A DNA stretch of 35,586 nucleotides, from IMG/VR virus record IMGVR_UViG_3300032271_000316, positions 1 through 35,586 of that record. The stretch is one strand, 5' to 3'. Below are positions 20,016-27,256 of this stretch, piece by piece; the stretch's first letter is position 1, and each line of letters starts with the position of its first letter. The translations under genes were made by a program, and so were the position numbers. Under the pieces are notes generated by a model. It saw only the letters and a program-made list of their open reading frames with translations, had not been told where the DNA came from and did not search any database. Source of the DNA: a virus.

Positions 20016-21299
20016 ATGGGACGGCTCCATCTCGGCTACGGCAGGGTCAGCACCAGCAGTGGCGAGCAGCTCAGCGCGCTCGATGGTCAGCTGCACTGGC
20101 TGGCGGAGCAGGGCTGCGACCGGATCCTGTCCGACGTGGAATCAGGCCTCAACGTAGCCCGCGCCGACTACGGGCAGCTGCTGGAGCTGATCACCGCCGG
20201 GCAGGTCGCCACGATCAGCGCCACCCGGGCCGACCGGCTGGGCCGCGATGCACCGGAGCTGGTGCGCCTGGTGCAGGCCTGCGACCGCGCTGGCGTCACG
20301 GTGATCACCAGGGACGACGGCCGGCTGTCAGCGCGCACCGCGGAGGAACTGCTGCTGCTGTATGTCCGCGCCGCCCTGGCGCAGGGGGAAAGCATGAAGA
20401 TCAGCCAGCGGGTCCATGGTGGCCTGGCTCAGGGCCGCGCCATCGGCAAGCCGATGCGCAAGCCGTGCTGGGGATACCAGCTGCGCGCGGATCGCCTGGC
20501 CCTGGAGCCGCACCCCATCGAGTTTGGCAAGGCGCAGCGCTTCATTCGGCACCTGCAGGCAAACCACTGGCGGATGGCTACCACGCTGCAGGAGCACCGC
20601 GACCTCGCGCCGTTCACCAGCTGCCGCGGGGTGCGGGCCTGGCTGCTGAACCCCACCCTGCGCGGCGGCATTGGCTACCACCAACGCGCGAACCACGCCT
20701 ACGAAACGATCACCTGGGGCCGGCACCAGCCGCTGCTGACCCATGCCGAATTTGCCGAATTTGAGCGGGTGACGGCCGGCAACCGGCTGATGTGGGGTCG
20801 CAACGTGGCCACGATCCCGCGGCTGCTCACCGGGCTCTGCGAATGCTCAGAGTGCGGCTGCAGGCTGAAGTACATCGGCGGCCGGACCGTGCCGAGCCTG
20901 AAGTGCAGCGGGACGCTCTGCAGCCAGCTGTACCGCGGCACCAGGGAGGATGTGATCGCGCAGTATGTGATCGAGCAGCTGAGCCAGCGCGCGGCCGAAC
21001 GGTTGGCGGCCAGTGTTGGTGCCGAGGAACCACCGGAGGCACGGGAGCTGCGTCAAGCCATCGCCGCGCTGACTGCCCTGGGGGATCCTGATCTCGCCGG
21101 AGTGATCGCGGCAAAGGAGCAGCGCCTGGAGCTCCTGTTGCAGCGGCCGGCGGTGGATGACGCTCTGGTGCGACGGATCAGCGATCCGCTGTGGTTTCAG
21201 ACCGTGCCGCCCGACGAGCTGCGCGCGATCTTTCAGGCGCTGGTCGAGCGGGTGACTGTGACCAGGCAGGCACCGACGGCCATTCGCCTGCGGCTTTAG
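20016..21299 (+). CDS. int: Large serine recombinase / integrase
   Basis: 427 residues. The N-terminal resolvase domain has LGYGRVSTSSGEQ with catalytic Ser12 after Arg10, and SATRADRLGRD in the active site. A recombinase domain follows (KPCWGYQLRAD, WLLNPTLRGGIGYH), then a zinc ribbon near 270-305 (GLCECSECGCRL ... LKCSGTLCSQ) and a helical C-terminus. It integrates the phage into, and with a partner excises it from, the host chromosome, which marks the phage as temperate. The GC-rich composition matches its neighbours. It is somewhat short for the class (often 450-600), but the conserved parts are present. Confidence 0.95.
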   Translation: MGRLHLGYGRVSTSSGEQLSALDGQLHWLAEQGCDRILSDVESGLNVARADYGQLLELITAGQVATISATRADRLGRDAPELVRLVQACDRAGVTVITRDDGRLSARTAEELLLLYVRAALAQGESMKISQRVHGGLAQGRAIGKPMRKPCWGYQLRADRLALEPHPIEFGKAQRFIRHLQANHWRMATTLQEHRDLAPFTSCRGVRAWLLNPTLRGGIGYHQRANHAYETITWGRHQPLLTHAEFAEFERVTAGNRLMWGRNVATIPRLLTGLCECSECGCRLKYIGGRTVPSLKCSGTLCSQLYRGTREDVIAQYVIEQLSQRAAERLAASVGAEEPPEARELRQAIAALTALGDPDLAGVIAAKEQRLELLLQRPAVDDALVRRISDPLWFQTVPPDELRAIFQALVERVTVTRQAPTAIRLRL

Positions 21300-21501
21300 C
21301 CGCCAGGTAGCGCGCGTCGTTGCGCAGCACGATGGATCCGAGGTCCATGGGTCTGTTCATGCTCAGCACTCTGAGCCATGCCACCGCAAGCCGTCAAGCA
21401 TCAAAGGCCTGAGGCCGATCTGCGGCGGATCGGCTTCATCGCAGTTGTGAGCCGGGGTCTGCGCGTCTTAGGGTTTCGCTAAGACAAATCCAGGGACACC
21501 G
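21300..21501. other. Non-coding gap with inverted repeats before the repressor gene
   Basis: Besides the operator at 21,465 this 202-bp gap holds GCTCAG-CACT-CTGAGC (21,361-21,376), an 8-base-spacer palindromic element, and GCCGATC-N7-GATCGGC (21,414-21,434). No convincing gene was found. Confidence 0.5.
21465..21485. promoter_or_regulatory. CTTAG-N7-CTAAG operator, copy 2 (repressor leader)
   Basis: GTCTTAG (21,465-21,471), 7 bases, CTAAGAC (21,479-21,485), the most symmetric of three copies, ending 16 bases before the XRE regulator ATG. Its position suggests autoregulation. Confidence 0.7.
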
Positions 21502-22233
21502 ATGAGCACCACCTACAGCCTGACCAAAGAAGGCCAGACCGCTGCCGCCTCAGAGTTTGGGCGGATGCTGCGGCGCTGGCGAACAATCAACGGCTGGACC
21601 CAGTACACCGCCAGGCGCTGGGCCGAGGAGGCCGGCCTTGACGACGTTGTGCGTCACAGCGGCCTGTCTGAGCTGGAGCGCGGCCTGACGAAATCACCGC
21701 GCAACGTGGTGTTCCTCAGCCTGGCCAACCTGAACCTGCTGATCGCTGAGCAGCAGTTCACCGGCGTTCATTCGCGCGACTTGCTCGATCAGCTCAAAGG
21801 GTCCAAGGCGATCTGTGATCAGGACGGCAAGCCATGGGGGCCGCTGGAGTTTTGGGGATGCCATGCCGGGATCTTGTTGCCAGTGGCCTGGTTGGCGCCA
21901 CCGGCCACCACGCCGGCGCCGGTGCTGACGATCGAGCAGGCTGTTGATCTGTGCGCCAGCTGGTCATCGCAGGTCATCGAAGCCGCCAAGGCCGCTGGCG
22001 CCAGCCCTGCTGATCTGATTTCGATCGGAGGCTTTGCCAGGCCGCTGCGGCTGCGGCAGAAGTGGTTGGCGGTGGCGATGGGCCTGGAGGTGATGACGCC
22101 GGTGGAGCTGGAATCGCTTTGGGACGTGGATACGTCCGAATGGCTGCCGGCCCAATGGCTTGAAGCCTGGCGCCAGACCCTGCCGCTGGCCGCAGCGGGG
22201 GGGGGGGTGAGTTCTGATCCGGTACCGGCTTGA
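21502..22233 (+). CDS. XRE-type transcription regulator, candidate phage repressor
   Basis: 243 residues. Residues 18-65 are an XRE-like helix-turn-helix (FGRMLRRWRTINGWTQYTAR, then SGLSELERGLTKSP). The C-terminal part has TIEQAVDLCASWSSQVIEAA and a Trp-rich end, perhaps for dimerisation or ligand binding; no LexA/CI-type peptidase motif is visible. It follows the integrase, as lysogeny repressors often do, with a symmetric operator in its leader. The gene ends in an 11-G run (22,197-22,207). One G fewer would stop translation directly after the Gly codons and remove seven residues. Confidence 0.8.
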   Translation: MSTTYSLTKEGQTAAASEFGRMLRRWRTINGWTQYTARRWAEEAGLDDVVRHSGLSELERGLTKSPRNVVFLSLANLNLLIAEQQFTGVHSRDLLDQLKGSKAICDQDGKPWGPLEFWGCHAGILLPVAWLAPPATTPAPVLTIEQAVDLCASWSSQVIEAAKAAGASPADLISIGGFARPLRLRQKWLAVAMGLEVMTPVELESLWDVDTSEWLPAQWLEAWRQTLPLAAAGGGVSSDPVPA

Positions 22234-22245
22234 GCCTTGCTGATC

Positions 22246-22266
22246 GTCTTAGCGATCGGCTAAGGT
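22246..22266. promoter_or_regulatory. CTTAG-N7-CTAAG operator, copy 3
   Basis: GTCTTAG (22,246-22,252), spacer CGATCGG, CTAAGGT (22,260-22,266), between the XRE regulator and the next gene. Same spacing as the other two copies. Confidence 0.65.
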
Positions 22267-22291
22267 CTGCAGTGTGCAGCACATTCACCAC

Positions 22292-22927
22292 ATGCACCAT
22301 CTATCGACTGAACTTGCGTTGCGGGCGTTTGAGGCCGACGCCTCATTCTCAGCAGCGCTTGCCGCTTGCCAGGCCGAGTTCCCGCCTGGGATCGGCCCCA
22401 TCGAGGCCGCGCGCATGGCCACCGCCCATGGCTTCTCCTGGCTGAGCCGGCCATCTGGCCCTGGCTTTCTGGAGGTCAGGCTGCGCCATTGCGGCGGCGC
22501 TGACGCCGCTGCCGAGGGGTCGTCAGCCGCTGAACTGTTGGCCGGCCTGCTGGGCATTGTCTGGCCGGCTCAGGCTCAGACTCCCGAGCCAGAGAAACTA
22601 TGCAAAATTTGCATAGATGAAGACCAGGCGCCGGAGCCAGTAGAAGCCGCGGCCGAATCGCTGGCAGCCGCCACCAATGGCGCGTTGGTGTCAGATCCAG
22701 CTGAGCCCGATCCGTGCACACCATTGACGCCAGAGCAGCGCACCGCAGCCCTGGATGTTGTCAAGGCGCTGACGGCCGCGCAGCGGCAGGCTTTCACGAT
22801 CAGTTTTCGCGATGCGTTCCGCGTTGATCGCTCTGCCAAGGCGATTGCCCCGTTGATCACCGAGCTGCGCCATCTCGAGTTCTGTGATCGCTGGACCCTG
22901 GAAGCGGCCGGGGAGGTCGCGGCATGA
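22292..22927 (+). CDS. Hypothetical protein with operator-controlled start
   Basis: 211 residues from ATG 22,292 (MHHLSTELALRAFEADASFS); a GTG at 22,274 is possible but lies only 7 bases after the operator. The N-terminal 80 residues are helical. A Pro/Glu/Ala-rich middle follows, and the C-terminus is a compact helical domain (LTPEQRTAALDVVKALTAAQ ... LITELRHLEFCDRWTLEAAG), resembling the small winged domains of replication proteins. The middle carries a palindromic element (22,571-22,590) and a perfect 19-bp AT-rich palindrome (22,598-22,616). First gene of the repressor-to-sigma operon. Function unknown. Confidence 0.7.
   Translation: MHHLSTELALRAFEADASFSAALAACQAEFPPGIGPIEAARMATAHGFSWLSRPSGPGFLEVRLRHCGGADAAAEGSSAAELLAGLLGIVWPAQAQTPEPEKLCKICIDEDQAPEPVEAAAESLAAATNGALVSDPAEPDPCTPLTPEQRTAALDVVKALTAAQRQAFTISFRDAFRVDRSAKAIAPLITELRHLEFCDRWTLEAAGEVAA
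22571..22590. repeat. Palindromic element inside an early gene
   Basis: CAGGCTC (22,571-22,577), spacer AGACTCCC, GAGCC (22,586-22,590); encodes QTPEPE-like residues. Member of the dispersed family. Confidence 0.5.
22598..22616. repeat. Perfect 19-bp AT-rich palindrome inside a gene
   Basis: CTATGCAAA and TTTGCATAG are exact 9-bp arms around one base. It encodes LCKICI in a gene that is otherwise GC-rich, and lies 8 bases after a palindromic element. Confidence 0.75.
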
Positions 22928-23193
22928 ACGACATCAAGAACCGCGAGCGCCTGCGCCGCGCCCTGGAGCTGATTGATCAGATGGCCGACGAGCACCAGGT
23001 CAGCCTCAACGAGCGCGCTGCCGCCACCGTTGATCAGAACCCTGGCCCCATCGGCATCGGCCGGATGCTGGCCGTCAGCCGCCGCTGCGATGCGTTGCAG
23101 CGGATCGGCCGGGAGCTTTCCGAGCTGCTGGACCACTACCCGCCCGGCGCCCTGCTGCCGGTGCTTCCTTATCAACAGGACATTGCCGCATGA
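22924..23193 (+). CDS. Small helical protein, unknown
   Basis: The 89-residue product starts MNDIKNRERLRRALELIDQM. It is mostly helical with a conserved-looking GIGRMLAVSRRCDALQRIG and a Pro-rich end. The ATG overlaps the previous stop (ATGA) and its end overlaps the next start. No family recognised; context suggests an early regulatory or replication accessory. Confidence 0.6.
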   Translation: MNDIKNRERLRRALELIDQMADEHQVSLNERAAATVDQNPGPIGIGRMLAVSRRCDALQRIGRELSELLDHYPPGALLPVLPYQQDIAA

Positions 23194-23399
23194 GCAAGAA
23201 GACTCAGGCTCCCGAGCCTGATCGACCCAAACCCTATGGGCGCCGCCCGCGCCGCCCGCCTGGCCACTACGTCATGACCGTGCTGCAGCTCGACGCTCAC
23301 CAGGCCGTCATGAACGTCATGGCCACTTACAACCTCAGCGCCTCCGGTGCTGTCCACCACCTCGTCCGCCTTGGTGCGGGCCTCGATCCACTCATCTGA
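23190..23399 (+). CDS. Small protein with ribbon-helix-helix-like C-terminus
   Basis: 69 residues. A basic N-terminus (RPKPYGRRPRRPPGHYV) leads to a short strand (VMTVLQL), a helix (DAHQAVMNVMATYN), a turn (LSAS) and a second helix (GAVHHLVRLGAGL), the layout of an RHH protein. It may bind DNA as a dimer. Its start carries an 18-bp palindrome (23,204-23,221, two-base centre) that encodes TQAPEPD. It lies just before the SSB gene. Confidence 0.6.
   Translation: MSKKTQAPEPDRPKPYGRRPRRPPGHYVMTVLQLDAHQAVMNVMATYNLSASGAVHHLVRLGAGLDPLI
23204..23221. repeat. Palindromic element, 2-base-centre type
   Basis: TCAGGCTC, CC, GAGCCTGA: 8-bp perfect arms at the N-terminus of the RHH-like gene. It matches the dispersed family apart from a spacer shorter by 6 bases, which preserves the reading frame. 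Confidence 0.6.
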
Positions 23400-23403
23400 A
23401 CCC

Positions 23404-23982
23404 ATGGCATCTGACATCCACTTCACCCCTGCTGCACCGGTCCGCTGGTGCCACTTGATCAGCGCTCGCACCCAGCTCGACGAGTCCAAGCCCAAGGCCT
23501 GGACCGCTGAACTGGTGCTGAGCCCGGCCACTGACCCGAAGCACAAGGCCTTCATCGACAAGCTCGATCAGATCTTTACCGACACCCACGGCCCCAAGAA
23601 GAAGCGCAGCGACAAAGGCCAGCCTTGGAAGCCGGACAAGGACGATCCCACCAAGACCGTTGTCAAGTTCAAGGCGCTGGAGTTCGTCCGCGAAGACGGC
23701 AGCAAGGCCACCGGCCCGCAGATCATCGATGCCAAGCGCCAGCCGTGGGACGGCAGCCAGATCGGCAACGACAGCCAGCTGATCATCAAGTTCGGCACCC
23801 ATGGCTGGGAGCGGCCGGAAGGGACCGGCCTGAGCCTGCAGCCCAAGGCCGCCCAGGTGCTCACGTTTGTGGCCCGGGAGGAAGAGGACGCCACCGACGG
23901 CTTCGAGGAGCAGGACGGCTACAGCGTCACCCAGCCGGTTGGTTTTGTTGATGAGTTTGCCGAGGACGAGGCTCCGTTCTGA
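23404..23982 (+). CDS. Single-stranded DNA-binding protein (DUF2815/T7 gp2.5-like)
   Basis: 192 residues from ATG 23,404; longer frames would overlap the previous gene. The OB-fold-like body has PKAWTAELVLSPATDPKHKA, KRSDKGQPWKPDKD, TVVKFKALEFVREDGSKA and LIIKFGTHGW, the pattern I know from phage DUF2815 proteins. The C-terminus is acidic and ends DEFAEDEAPF, the terminal-Phe acidic tail by which SSBs and gp2.5 recruit partners. It coats single strands for the primase-helicase and nuclease. It overlaps the sigma factor start by one base. Confidence 0.87.
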   Translation: MASDIHFTPAAPVRWCHLISARTQLDESKPKAWTAELVLSPATDPKHKAFIDKLDQIFTDTHGPKKKRSDKGQPWKPDKDDPTKTVVKFKALEFVREDGSKATGPQIIDAKRQPWDGSQIGNDSQLIIKFGTHGWERPEGTGLSLQPKAAQVLTFVAREEEDATDGFEEQDGYSVTQPVGFVDEFAEDEAPF

Positions 23983-24890
23983 TGTCTTCCTGGTGGCACG
24001 AGCAGGCCGGCCGCTTTCCGCTGCTTACCGCAGCCCAGGAGATCCACCTGGGCACCGCGGTGCGCGCGTGGCTGGATCACCCTGACCCGGTGCCACCTGC
24101 CATCATTCGCCGCGGCCGGCGTGCGCGTGATCAGTTCGTGCGCGCCAACCTGCGCATCGTCATCAGTGTGGTTGACCGGTACCGCAACGCCGCACCGCAA
24201 CATCGCTGCGATCTGATCCAGGCCGGCAACGAAGGCCTGATCCGCGCGGTGGAGAAGTTCGACCCTGCCCGGGGTTACAAGTTCTCCACCTACGGGTATT
24301 GGTGGATCCGCCAGAGCATCCACGCTCACCTGGAGCACCACAGCCGCAACATCCGGCTGCCCACCAGCCACGCCCTGCAGCACAACCGCCTGCAGGCAGC
24401 AATGCAGCAGCTCAGCCAGGAGCTTGATCGGGTGCCTACCCGGCAGGAGCTAGCCGACGCCGCAGGCTGGAGCCTGGCCACGCTGGAGGCGATCCTGGCG
24501 CGGCCTCAGTCCACGCTCAGCCTTGACGCACCGAACCGGCGGATGGATGACGCTGCGCCGCTCATGGATTGCATTGCAGCACAGGCGGCCGATCCGCTGG
24601 AGGCCCTGCACGATGGCCTGCAGCTGGAGAAGATCCAGGGATTCCTGCACCACCTCAGCCCACTGGCCCAACGCCTGATCACCGATCAGTTTCTGTCGCC
24701 GGTCCCATCAAGTCTCGGCGCCTTGGCCAAGCAAGAGCACACCAGCCGCCAGCGAATCCGGGATACCCTCAATCATTCCTTGCGGCGTTTGCGCCAGCTG
24801 GCGTCAGCTCGTCCCCTGGAGCCGCTCAAACCACCGAAGCACCAGCCCACGGAGATTGGCGAGCAGATCGAGCTGAGGCTTGGGTTGTAG
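23982..24890 (+). CDS. Phage-encoded sigma-70 family factor
   Basis: 302 residues. Region 2 is clear: RRARDQFVRANLRIVISVVD, RYRN, DLIQAGNEGLIRAVEKFDPA and RGYKFSTYGYWWIRQSI, about 46-115. Region 3 follows (VPTRQELADAAGWSLATLEA) and region 4 with a helix-turn-helix near 225-275 (LGALAKQEHTSRQRIRDTLN). Region 1.1 is absent, as in alternative sigma factors. It ends the plus-strand operon, an apt place for a factor that turns host RNA polymerase to late minus-strand promoters. The end overlaps the convergent gene at 24,804. Confidence 0.92.
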   Translation: MSSWWHEQAGRFPLLTAAQEIHLGTAVRAWLDHPDPVPPAIIRRGRRARDQFVRANLRIVISVVDRYRNAAPQHRCDLIQAGNEGLIRAVEKFDPARGYKFSTYGYWWIRQSIHAHLEHHSRNIRLPTSHALQHNRLQAAMQQLSQELDRVPTRQELADAAGWSLATLEAILARPQSTLSLDAPNRRMDDAAPLMDCIAAQAADPLEALHDGLQLEKIQGFLHHLSPLAQRLITDQFLSPVPSSLGALAKQEHTSRQRIRDTLNHSLRRLRQLASARPLEPLKPPKHQPTEIGEQIELRLGL

Positions 24891-25100
24891 CTGCTTTGCT
24901 GCGGCCTGGCAATCCATCAGCGCGTGCTTGATCTCCAGTTCCGCGATGCGCCGCATGGCGTTCTTGAGTAGATCTTCCTGTTGATGAAAGGCGCACAGCA
25001 GTGAGTCGGCCACGCCACGCAGTTGATCAGGGTGCATCACCTGCAGCTGGCGCCGTTGGATCTCGATGCCCGCCGATCTTTCCAGACTGCGGTTGACGGT
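24804..25100 (-). CDS. Small helical protein convergent with the sigma gene
   Basis: 98 residues from ATG 25,100 (MTVNRSLERSAGIEIQRRQL); ATG 25,121 or further upstream is possible but would run under a plus-strand gene. It is helical throughout (DQLRGVADSLLCAFHQQEDL, then KNAMRRIAELEIKHALMD), with an Arg-rich end. It overlaps the sigma gene by 87 bases at its 3' end, so the two transcripts would be antisense to each other there. Function unknown. Confidence 0.55.
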   Translation of the reverse strand, partial: TVNRSLERSAGIEIQRRQLQVMHPDQLRGVADSLLCAFHQQEDLLKNAMRRIAELEIKHALMDCQAAAKQLQPKPQLDLLANLRGLVLRWFERLQGTS

Positions 25101-25163
25101 CATCCAGTCGCCCCAGCCCATGTGCTTAGTCAAGCCCTGTCGCCAGTCTGGTGACGACATCCT

Positions 25164-25168
25164 GGAGG
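25164..25168 (+). promoter_or_regulatory. Strong Shine-Dalgarno GGAGG
   Basis: GGAGG five bases before ATG 25,174; it decides the start of the small plus-strand gene. Most genes here lack so clear a site. Confidence 0.6.
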
Positions 25169-25173
25169 CTGTG

Positions 25174-25311
25174 ATGACGCCTGAAGGCCTGCAATGGCGC
25201 ATCTGCAGTGGTGGCACCTGCCTGTCTGATCACAGCGGCAGGCGGCTGCTTGAGCGCTACCAGGCGTTGCTGATCGATCAGGGCAAGGAGCTGCCCGACT
25301 GGATGCACTAG
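25174..25311 (+). CDS. 45-residue protein, unknown
   Basis: MTPEGLQWRICSGGTCLSDH, then SGRRLLERYQALLIDQGKEL and PDWMH. The GGAGG ribosome-binding site supports this ATG over longer frames. The stop overlaps the lysozyme stop by 4 bases on the opposite strand. It is a lone plus-strand gene in the lysis region. Two Cys and a helical end are visible; no family. Confidence 0.5.
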   Translation: MTPEGLQWRICSGGTCLSDHSGRRLLERYQALLIDQGKELPDWMH

Positions 25312-25958
25312 GCCTTGGACCAGACAGCACCTTCTGCAGTGCGGCGTCTGCGCAGACCGGCCTCAACGCTGGTGCCAGGGTTGACGTAAAGCATCAGGGC
25401 GCCGGGCACGCTGGCCCAGTCCTGGCTGCTCAGCGCACGGCTGATGGTCCCGAAACCGCTCGACTGGTAGAACCCGTTGCCGACGTTGTAGGCAAAGCTC
25501 ACCAGGCAGGCCTGCTGCCCCGGGCGCATCCGGCCCCACCCAGGAATCCGGCCGGCCAGAGTTTGCCAGTCGCGTTGCAGGCGAGCGTTCAGCAGCTGAT
25601 CAGCTTGCGCCTGGCCGATCCGATCGCCAGGCCGCACCGGGCTGCCGTCGCCGTAGGTGGTGCTGCCCCATCCAATGGTCCAGGGATCGCCGCCGGTGCC
25701 GGGGTCGGGATAGGCGTGCAGGACGCAGCCTTCAAACTGCTGCACCAGGGGCGCGCAGATTGCCAGCCAGCTGCCGGACTGCGGTGGCTTGGGTGCCGCT
25801 TCGGTGACTGCTGCTTCCCAGATGGCGCGCAGATCGCCGCCGGGTTGGATGCGCTTGCGCAGCTCGTCAGGCAGCGCCTGATCGAACTGATTCCAGAAGG
25901 CCTGATGATGACTGCTGCTGATCTTCGTGAACCGCGCGTAGTCCCAGAGAGGAATCAT
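25308..25958 (-). CDS. Endolysin, GH24 lysozyme
   Basis: 216 residues. After an N-terminal helical region of about 65 residues comes the GH24 lysozyme domain: QFEGCVLHAYPDPG with Glu76 and Asp85 (the E-x8-D spacing of the family), WTIGWGSTTYG with Thr94, then YNVGNGFYQSS and a Gly-Leu-Arg-Arg-Arg end typical of phage muramidases. It cuts the peptidoglycan glycan chain. No signal peptide, so it depends on a holin. The ATG overlaps the small membrane gene upstream (ATGA). Confidence 0.92.
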   Translation of the reverse strand: MIPLWDYARFTKISSSHHQAFWNQFDQALPDELRKRIQPGGDLRAIWEAAVTEAAPKPPQSGSWLAICAPLVQQFEGCVLHAYPDPGTGGDPWTIGWGSTTYGDGSPVRPGDRIGQAQADQLLNARLQRDWQTLAGRIPGWGRMRPGQQACLVSFAYNVGNGFYQSSGFGTISRALSSQDWASVPGALMLYVNPGTSVEAGLRRRRTAEGAVWSKA

Positions 25959-26146
25959 TTGGCGTCTCCTTCAAGGCGGGCGAGCAGGGTTCCAAGGGCG
26001 CCGGCAGCCGTCAGTGCACCGGCAGCGGCGCCACGCCAGGCGTCGGTGCATTTGTCATTGCCACCGCAAAGCAACGGTGCCCCAAAGCCGCCAACGGCGG
26101 ACAGGATCACGCAGAAGCTCAATGCAGCAATGATCCGGCCGTGCAT
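25955..26146 (-). CDS. Small membrane protein, holin candidate
   Basis: 63 residues with an N-terminal hydrophobic helix (IIAALSFCVILSAVGGFGAP), a short Cys-containing loop (CGGNDKCTDAW) and a second, Ala/Gly-rich helix (GAAAGALTAAGALGTLLARL). It lies directly upstream of and overlaps the lysozyme gene. Size, topology and place suit a holin or a small lysis lipoprotein-like helper; the two Cys could form a disulfide. Confidence 0.65.
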   Translation of the reverse strand: MHGRIIAALSFCVILSAVGGFGAPLLCGGNDKCTDAWRGAAAGALTAAGALGTLLARLEGDAK

Positions 26147-26169
26147 GGCGAACCCTCGGACAGGACAGG

Positions 26170-26418
26170 CTAGGGATCGACTCGTGCTTCCAGCTTTGAG
26201 GTGCGCTGCTCCAGGTTGGCCAGCCGCCCGAACATCTCCGTGCGATCCGACTTGATGTCGATGTGAAGCTGCTCCAAGCGCTTGGCCACGTTCTCCATGC
26301 CGACCGTCAGGCGGATCACAATCTCTCGGTTCTCCCTGGCGCGGCCGGATGCAACGATCAGCCCGGTTCCAGCTCCTCCCATCGTGGCGCCGATGACGGC
26401 GGCAAGGATTTCCAGCAC
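26170..26418 (-). CDS. Membrane helix plus coiled coil, lysis cassette protein
   Basis: 82 residues from GTG 26,418; the upstream sequence in frame belongs to the gap after the tail gene. One hydrophobic helix at the start (LEILAAVIGATMGGAGTGLI) is followed by a long charged coiled coil (RLTVGMENVAKRLEQLHIDI, then LANLEQRTSKLEARVDP). XhlA-like haemolysin or holin accessory proteins have the same parts in the reverse order, so it may be a second holin or a Rz-like spanin. ATG 26,382 is an alternative start. Confidence 0.6.
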   Translation of the reverse strand: MLEILAAVIGATMGGAGTGLIVASGRARENREIVIRLTVGMENVAKRLEQLHIDIKSDRTEMFGRLANLEQRTSKLEARVDP

Positions 26419-26453
26419 CGGCGGCAGTAAAGCAACAGGACAGGCTAGGCAGA

Positions 26454-26819
26454 TCAGAAGGCTGCGCTGACCAGCTTGACCGTCACGTCGACTAGGCCGT
26501 TGTCGAGCTGCGTCTCCGCCGGTGCATCCGCATAGCGCCACATGGTCGTCGATGGGAACAGCGTTTGCGTGTGGCCAACTAGGGCAGTAGCCGACAGATC
26601 GAAAGGTTCAAAGTCGCCATTCTGGCCGTTGTAGTGCGTGCGGATCAACAGGGCCTCGGCGGCTGACAGGTTGGTGAATCCCAGCTCCATGGTGAAGTCC
26701 ACCTGATTGCTGGCATGCAGGAATCGCACATTGCAGTTCTGATAGTCCACTACCGTCAGCGGATAGGCCCCCAGGCTGTAGCGCCTGGTCAGTGGTTCCA
26801 GGGACGGGAAGGTGGCCAT
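26454..26819 (-). CDS. Minor tail-associated protein, paralogue of the adhesin N-terminus
   Basis: The 121-residue product starts MATFPSLEPLTRRYSLGAYP. It aligns by eye with the first 130 residues of the adhesin gene at 27,257-28,459 (TFP-L-P---R---G-(Y/F)P, THY--Q-G-F--FDL, -WRY--P). The shared domain probably attaches to the tail tip; this copy lacks the glycine-rich part. It lies between a structural protein and the lysis genes. Confidence 0.65.
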   Translation of the reverse strand: MATFPSLEPLTRRYSLGAYPLTVVDYQNCNVRFLHASNQVDFTMELGFTNLSAAEALLIRTHYNGQNGDFEPFDLSATALVGHTQTLFPSTTMWRYADAPAETQLDNGLVDVTVKLVSAAF

Positions 26820-27232
26820 CAGTTCTGCAGGGTGATCACCGTGGCGGCAATGGAGAGGGTTTCATTGTTGGTCGCCCTGGTCGCCCCGAAGTCGATGTAG
26901 CAGACCAGGGGATCGTTGGCTGCGGTGCCGGTCGACTTGTAGATCACGGCTCCGCGCACGGTCAGGGTGCTACTGGTCCAGCTGGGCGACGAGAAGGTCG
27001 CTGTCTCCCGGTCGTTTGTGGTGTCCTTAGCCAGAGTCACCGTGACCGTGGCACCGCCTGCGGTGTAAGCCGTGCCGCTGACTTCATTGGTGACGCTGGA
27101 GCGCTTCAGGTGCGCGTCCTTGTCAGCGACGTAGCTGCTGTTGACCAGCATGGCCTTAAAGGTATCGCTGGCCAGGTTGATGCTGGCCCGGCTCAGGTCA
27201 TCCCAGAAGCTGTTAAAGATGAAGGATGCCAT
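26819..27232 (-). CDS. Tail-region structural protein (FNSF...INL family)
   Basis: The 137-residue product starts MASFIFNSFWDDLSRASINL. The blocks YVADKDAHLKRSSVTNEVSG, TAYTAGGATV and RGAVIYKSTGT then VCYIDFG are, to my knowledge, common to a family of small beta-rich phage proteins often annotated only as structural. It lies between the adhesin and its paralogue, so it is probably part of the tail tip or its fibres. It overlaps the next gene by one base. Confidence 0.7.
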   Translation of the reverse strand: MASFIFNSFWDDLSRASINLASDTFKAMLVNSSYVADKDAHLKRSSVTNEVSGTAYTAGGATVTVTLAKDTTNDRETATFSSPSWTSSTLTVRGAVIYKSTGTAANDPLVCYIDFGATRATNNETLSIAATVITLQN

Positions 27233-27256
27233 GAAGCCAAGGGCGATGAGCCAAGG

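Noticed and set aside
21178-21384. 68-residue minus-strand frame at the end of the integrase
   Set aside because: Most of it lies over integrase coding sequence and it ends in low-complexity Arg/Ala; only the first 28 residues are outside. Too weak to call.
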